A stretch of 40,610 nucleotides of DNA. Source: a virus. A program made the translations under genes and the position numbers. The notes beneath the pieces are model-generated. The model did no database searches. It was not told the origin of the DNA and saw nothing but the letters and a program-made list of their open reading frames with translations. Of the stretch, positions 39,913 through 40,610 are shown one piece after another. Where the stretch lies: the IMG/VR virus record IMGVR_UViG_3300023196_001923, positions 1 to 40,610 of that record; one strand, written 5' to 3'. Position 1 is the first letter of the stretch; each line of letters begins with the position of its first letter.

Positions 39913-40324
39913 AGTTTATTTTTTTTATAGCTAATCCTAATGCACGATCTGAATACGTTTTAGGATTTTTTATTAATGGTATTTCTTCTTCATCCAAAAG
40001 CATTTTATACATACGTGTAATCATTTGCCTACATCTGAATGAAGTTTTATATATGTGATACTTTTGTGTTGTATGATTTCTTTTGCGCCACACGCTCACC
40101 CAGTCTTCTTTTAAAAGTCTATTCCATCTTTTATTATCCCAACTGTATGCAAGCACTCCGGACTTATAATCGTTTTTAGTAAAATGATCCAAGCAGTCGA
40201 AGTATATTAAAAGTTCTAAGTCTGCTTCTTGTAAACCGTGTGTTTTAGCGGTCCATTTTCTAATTACGCGGTAATGCTTTAGAATATTTAAAGAACGTAA
40301 ATCAGATGCCTCTAAATGCCTCAT
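39899..40324 (-). CDS. Winged-helix-like small phage protein, 141 residues
   Basis: The protein has VIRKWTAKTHGLQEADLELL, a helix-turn-helix-like first half (IYFDCLDHFTKNDYKSGVLA, SWDNKRWNRLLKEDWVSVWR), and a wing-type strand pair (TTQKYHIYKTSFRCRQMITR) before MYKMLLDEEEIPLIKNP. From memory this order (HGLxEADLELL, FTxxDF, WDxxRxxxLxxxGWI, IYxxSxxxxxMIxxxYxxL, GEExIP) recurs next to packaging genes in aquatic phages, and its helix-helix-wing layout is MarR-like. It could bind DNA in packaging or late-gene control. The start overlaps the stop of the GroES gene (ATGA); the gene's own 3' end overlaps the 185-residue gene by 14 bases. Confidence 0.62.
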   Translation of the reverse strand: MRHLEASDLRSLNILKHYRVIRKWTAKTHGLQEADLELLIYFDCLDHFTKNDYKSGVLAYSWDNKRWNRLLKEDWVSVWRKRNHTTQKYHIYKTSFRCRQMITRMYKMLLDEEEIPLIKNPKTYSDRALGLAIKKINYGNT

Positions 40325-40581
40325 ACAACTATTACTACATCTTGCGCTTTTATGACATTATACATATCGCCTTCAAATTCTATTTTGTGGCCCGCGTGGC
40401 GGTCGTAATATATAACATCATTATTCTTTATAGCCTGCACGTCTTCGCCAGCTGATATTACTTTTGCTTTTGCATATCTAATATCTTCCCTTTGCTTTTC
40501 TGCTAAAAGTAAGCCGCCCTTTGTTTCTTTCGCGCCTTGCTTTTCTTTTAATACTATTAAGTTTCTACCTATTGCTTTCAT
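40321..40581 (-). CDS. groES: GroES-like co-chaperonin
   Basis: This 86-residue protein has the full Cpn10 layout: an N-terminal strand NLIVLKEKQ, the mobile loop KETKGGLLLAEKQRED with the GGLLL (22-26) that docks onto GroEL, YAKAKVISAGEDV, KNNDVIYYDRHAGHKIEFEG and the closing YNVIKAQDVVIVV. It is about ten residues shorter than bacterial GroES, mainly in the roof loop. A phage-encoded GroES would pair with host GroEL to fold the major capsid protein, as T4 gp31 does. No groEL is in the window. The start has no downstream alternative and lies 29 bases from the window edge; its upstream gene is not visible. Confidence 0.88.
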   Translation of the reverse strand: MKAIGRNLIVLKEKQGAKETKGGLLLAEKQREDIRYAKAKVISAGEDVQAIKNNDVIYYDRHAGHKIEFEGDMYNVIKAQDVVIVV

Positions 40582-40610
40582 CTCCTACTCTTAAGTTATT
40601 GATTACACAA

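Noticed and set aside
1-40610. Reassigned stop codons as in some crAss-like phages
   Set aside because: All major genes, including a 9.5-kb one, read through with the standard code. TAA, TAG and TGA act as ordinary stops at gene ends.
1-40610. tRNA genes, CRISPR arrays, insertion sequences and integration sites
   Set aside because: Apart from small gaps the sequence is filled by coding genes. No cloverleaf, repeat-spacer array, transposase, integrase or att-like repeats were found by eye.

Overview
The window is a densely packed, AT-rich fragment of a tailed double-stranded DNA phage genome, most likely a short-tailed (podovirus-type) phage infecting a marine or aquatic member of the Bacteroidetes/Flavobacteriia. 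The phage assignment rests on a recognisable terminase, portal, scaffold, capsid, adaptor, tail and ejection-protein series. The host inference rests on three things: leaders such as ATTAAATTAAAnnATG with no Shine-Dalgarno sequence before nearly every gene, two exported proteins whose signal peptides end in Asn-Ala-Gln, and a DUF4846-type exported protein, a family I associate with Bacteroidetes. The tail and ring proteins resemble those of crAss-like and Cellulophaga podoviruses and of uncultured marine phages, from memory of those families. I cannot fix the taxonomy without a search. No integrase, repressor, tRNA, CRISPR array or insertion sequence was seen.

Layout. Bases 1-2906 (+ strand) are a nucleotide-metabolism block: the C-terminal end of a ribonucleotide reductase small subunit (NrdB), a 2-oxoglutarate/Fe(II) oxygenase, two small proteins (one coiled-coil, one membrane) and a compact large subunit (NrdA) with all catalytic cysteines. 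A hairpin terminator at 2913-2938 separates this block from everything else, which lies on the - strand and reads right to left.

In transcription order the - strand carries: a GroES co-chaperonin and a winged-helix-like protein (40.6-39.9 kb); virion or accessory proteins and several very small genes, including a minimal zinc-peptidase-like protein and an EF-hand protein (39.9-36.7 kb); two signal-peptide proteins, a Cys-His hydrolase-like protein and a holin (36.6-33.7 kb); small genes and a tandem GroES-like protein (33.7-32.6 kb); a putative small terminase, large terminase, portal, scaffold and major capsid protein (32.7-25.1 kb); head/tail connectors (25.0-22.0 kb); two beta-rich tail proteins of 1490 and 525 residues (22.0-15.9 kb); a GNAT acetyltransferase; three putative internal/ejection proteins of 236, 510 and 3158 residues (15.5-3.7 kb); and two small lysine-rich proteins followed by an M15 peptidase endolysin (3.7-3.0 kb).

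How it fits together. The + block would supply deoxynucleotides. The - block builds the head, probably with phage co-chaperonins helping capsid folding, packages DNA, builds the short tail, loads the ejection proteins and lyses the cell. The most striking items are the 3158-residue protein (zincin motif, a short sigma-factor-like segment and a complete HAD phosphatase motif set in one chain), a tandem GroES-like protein beside the terminase in addition to a canonical GroES, a DUF4846 exported protein with a candidate Cys-His pair, and an N-terminal motif shared by two otherwise unrelated virion-type proteins.
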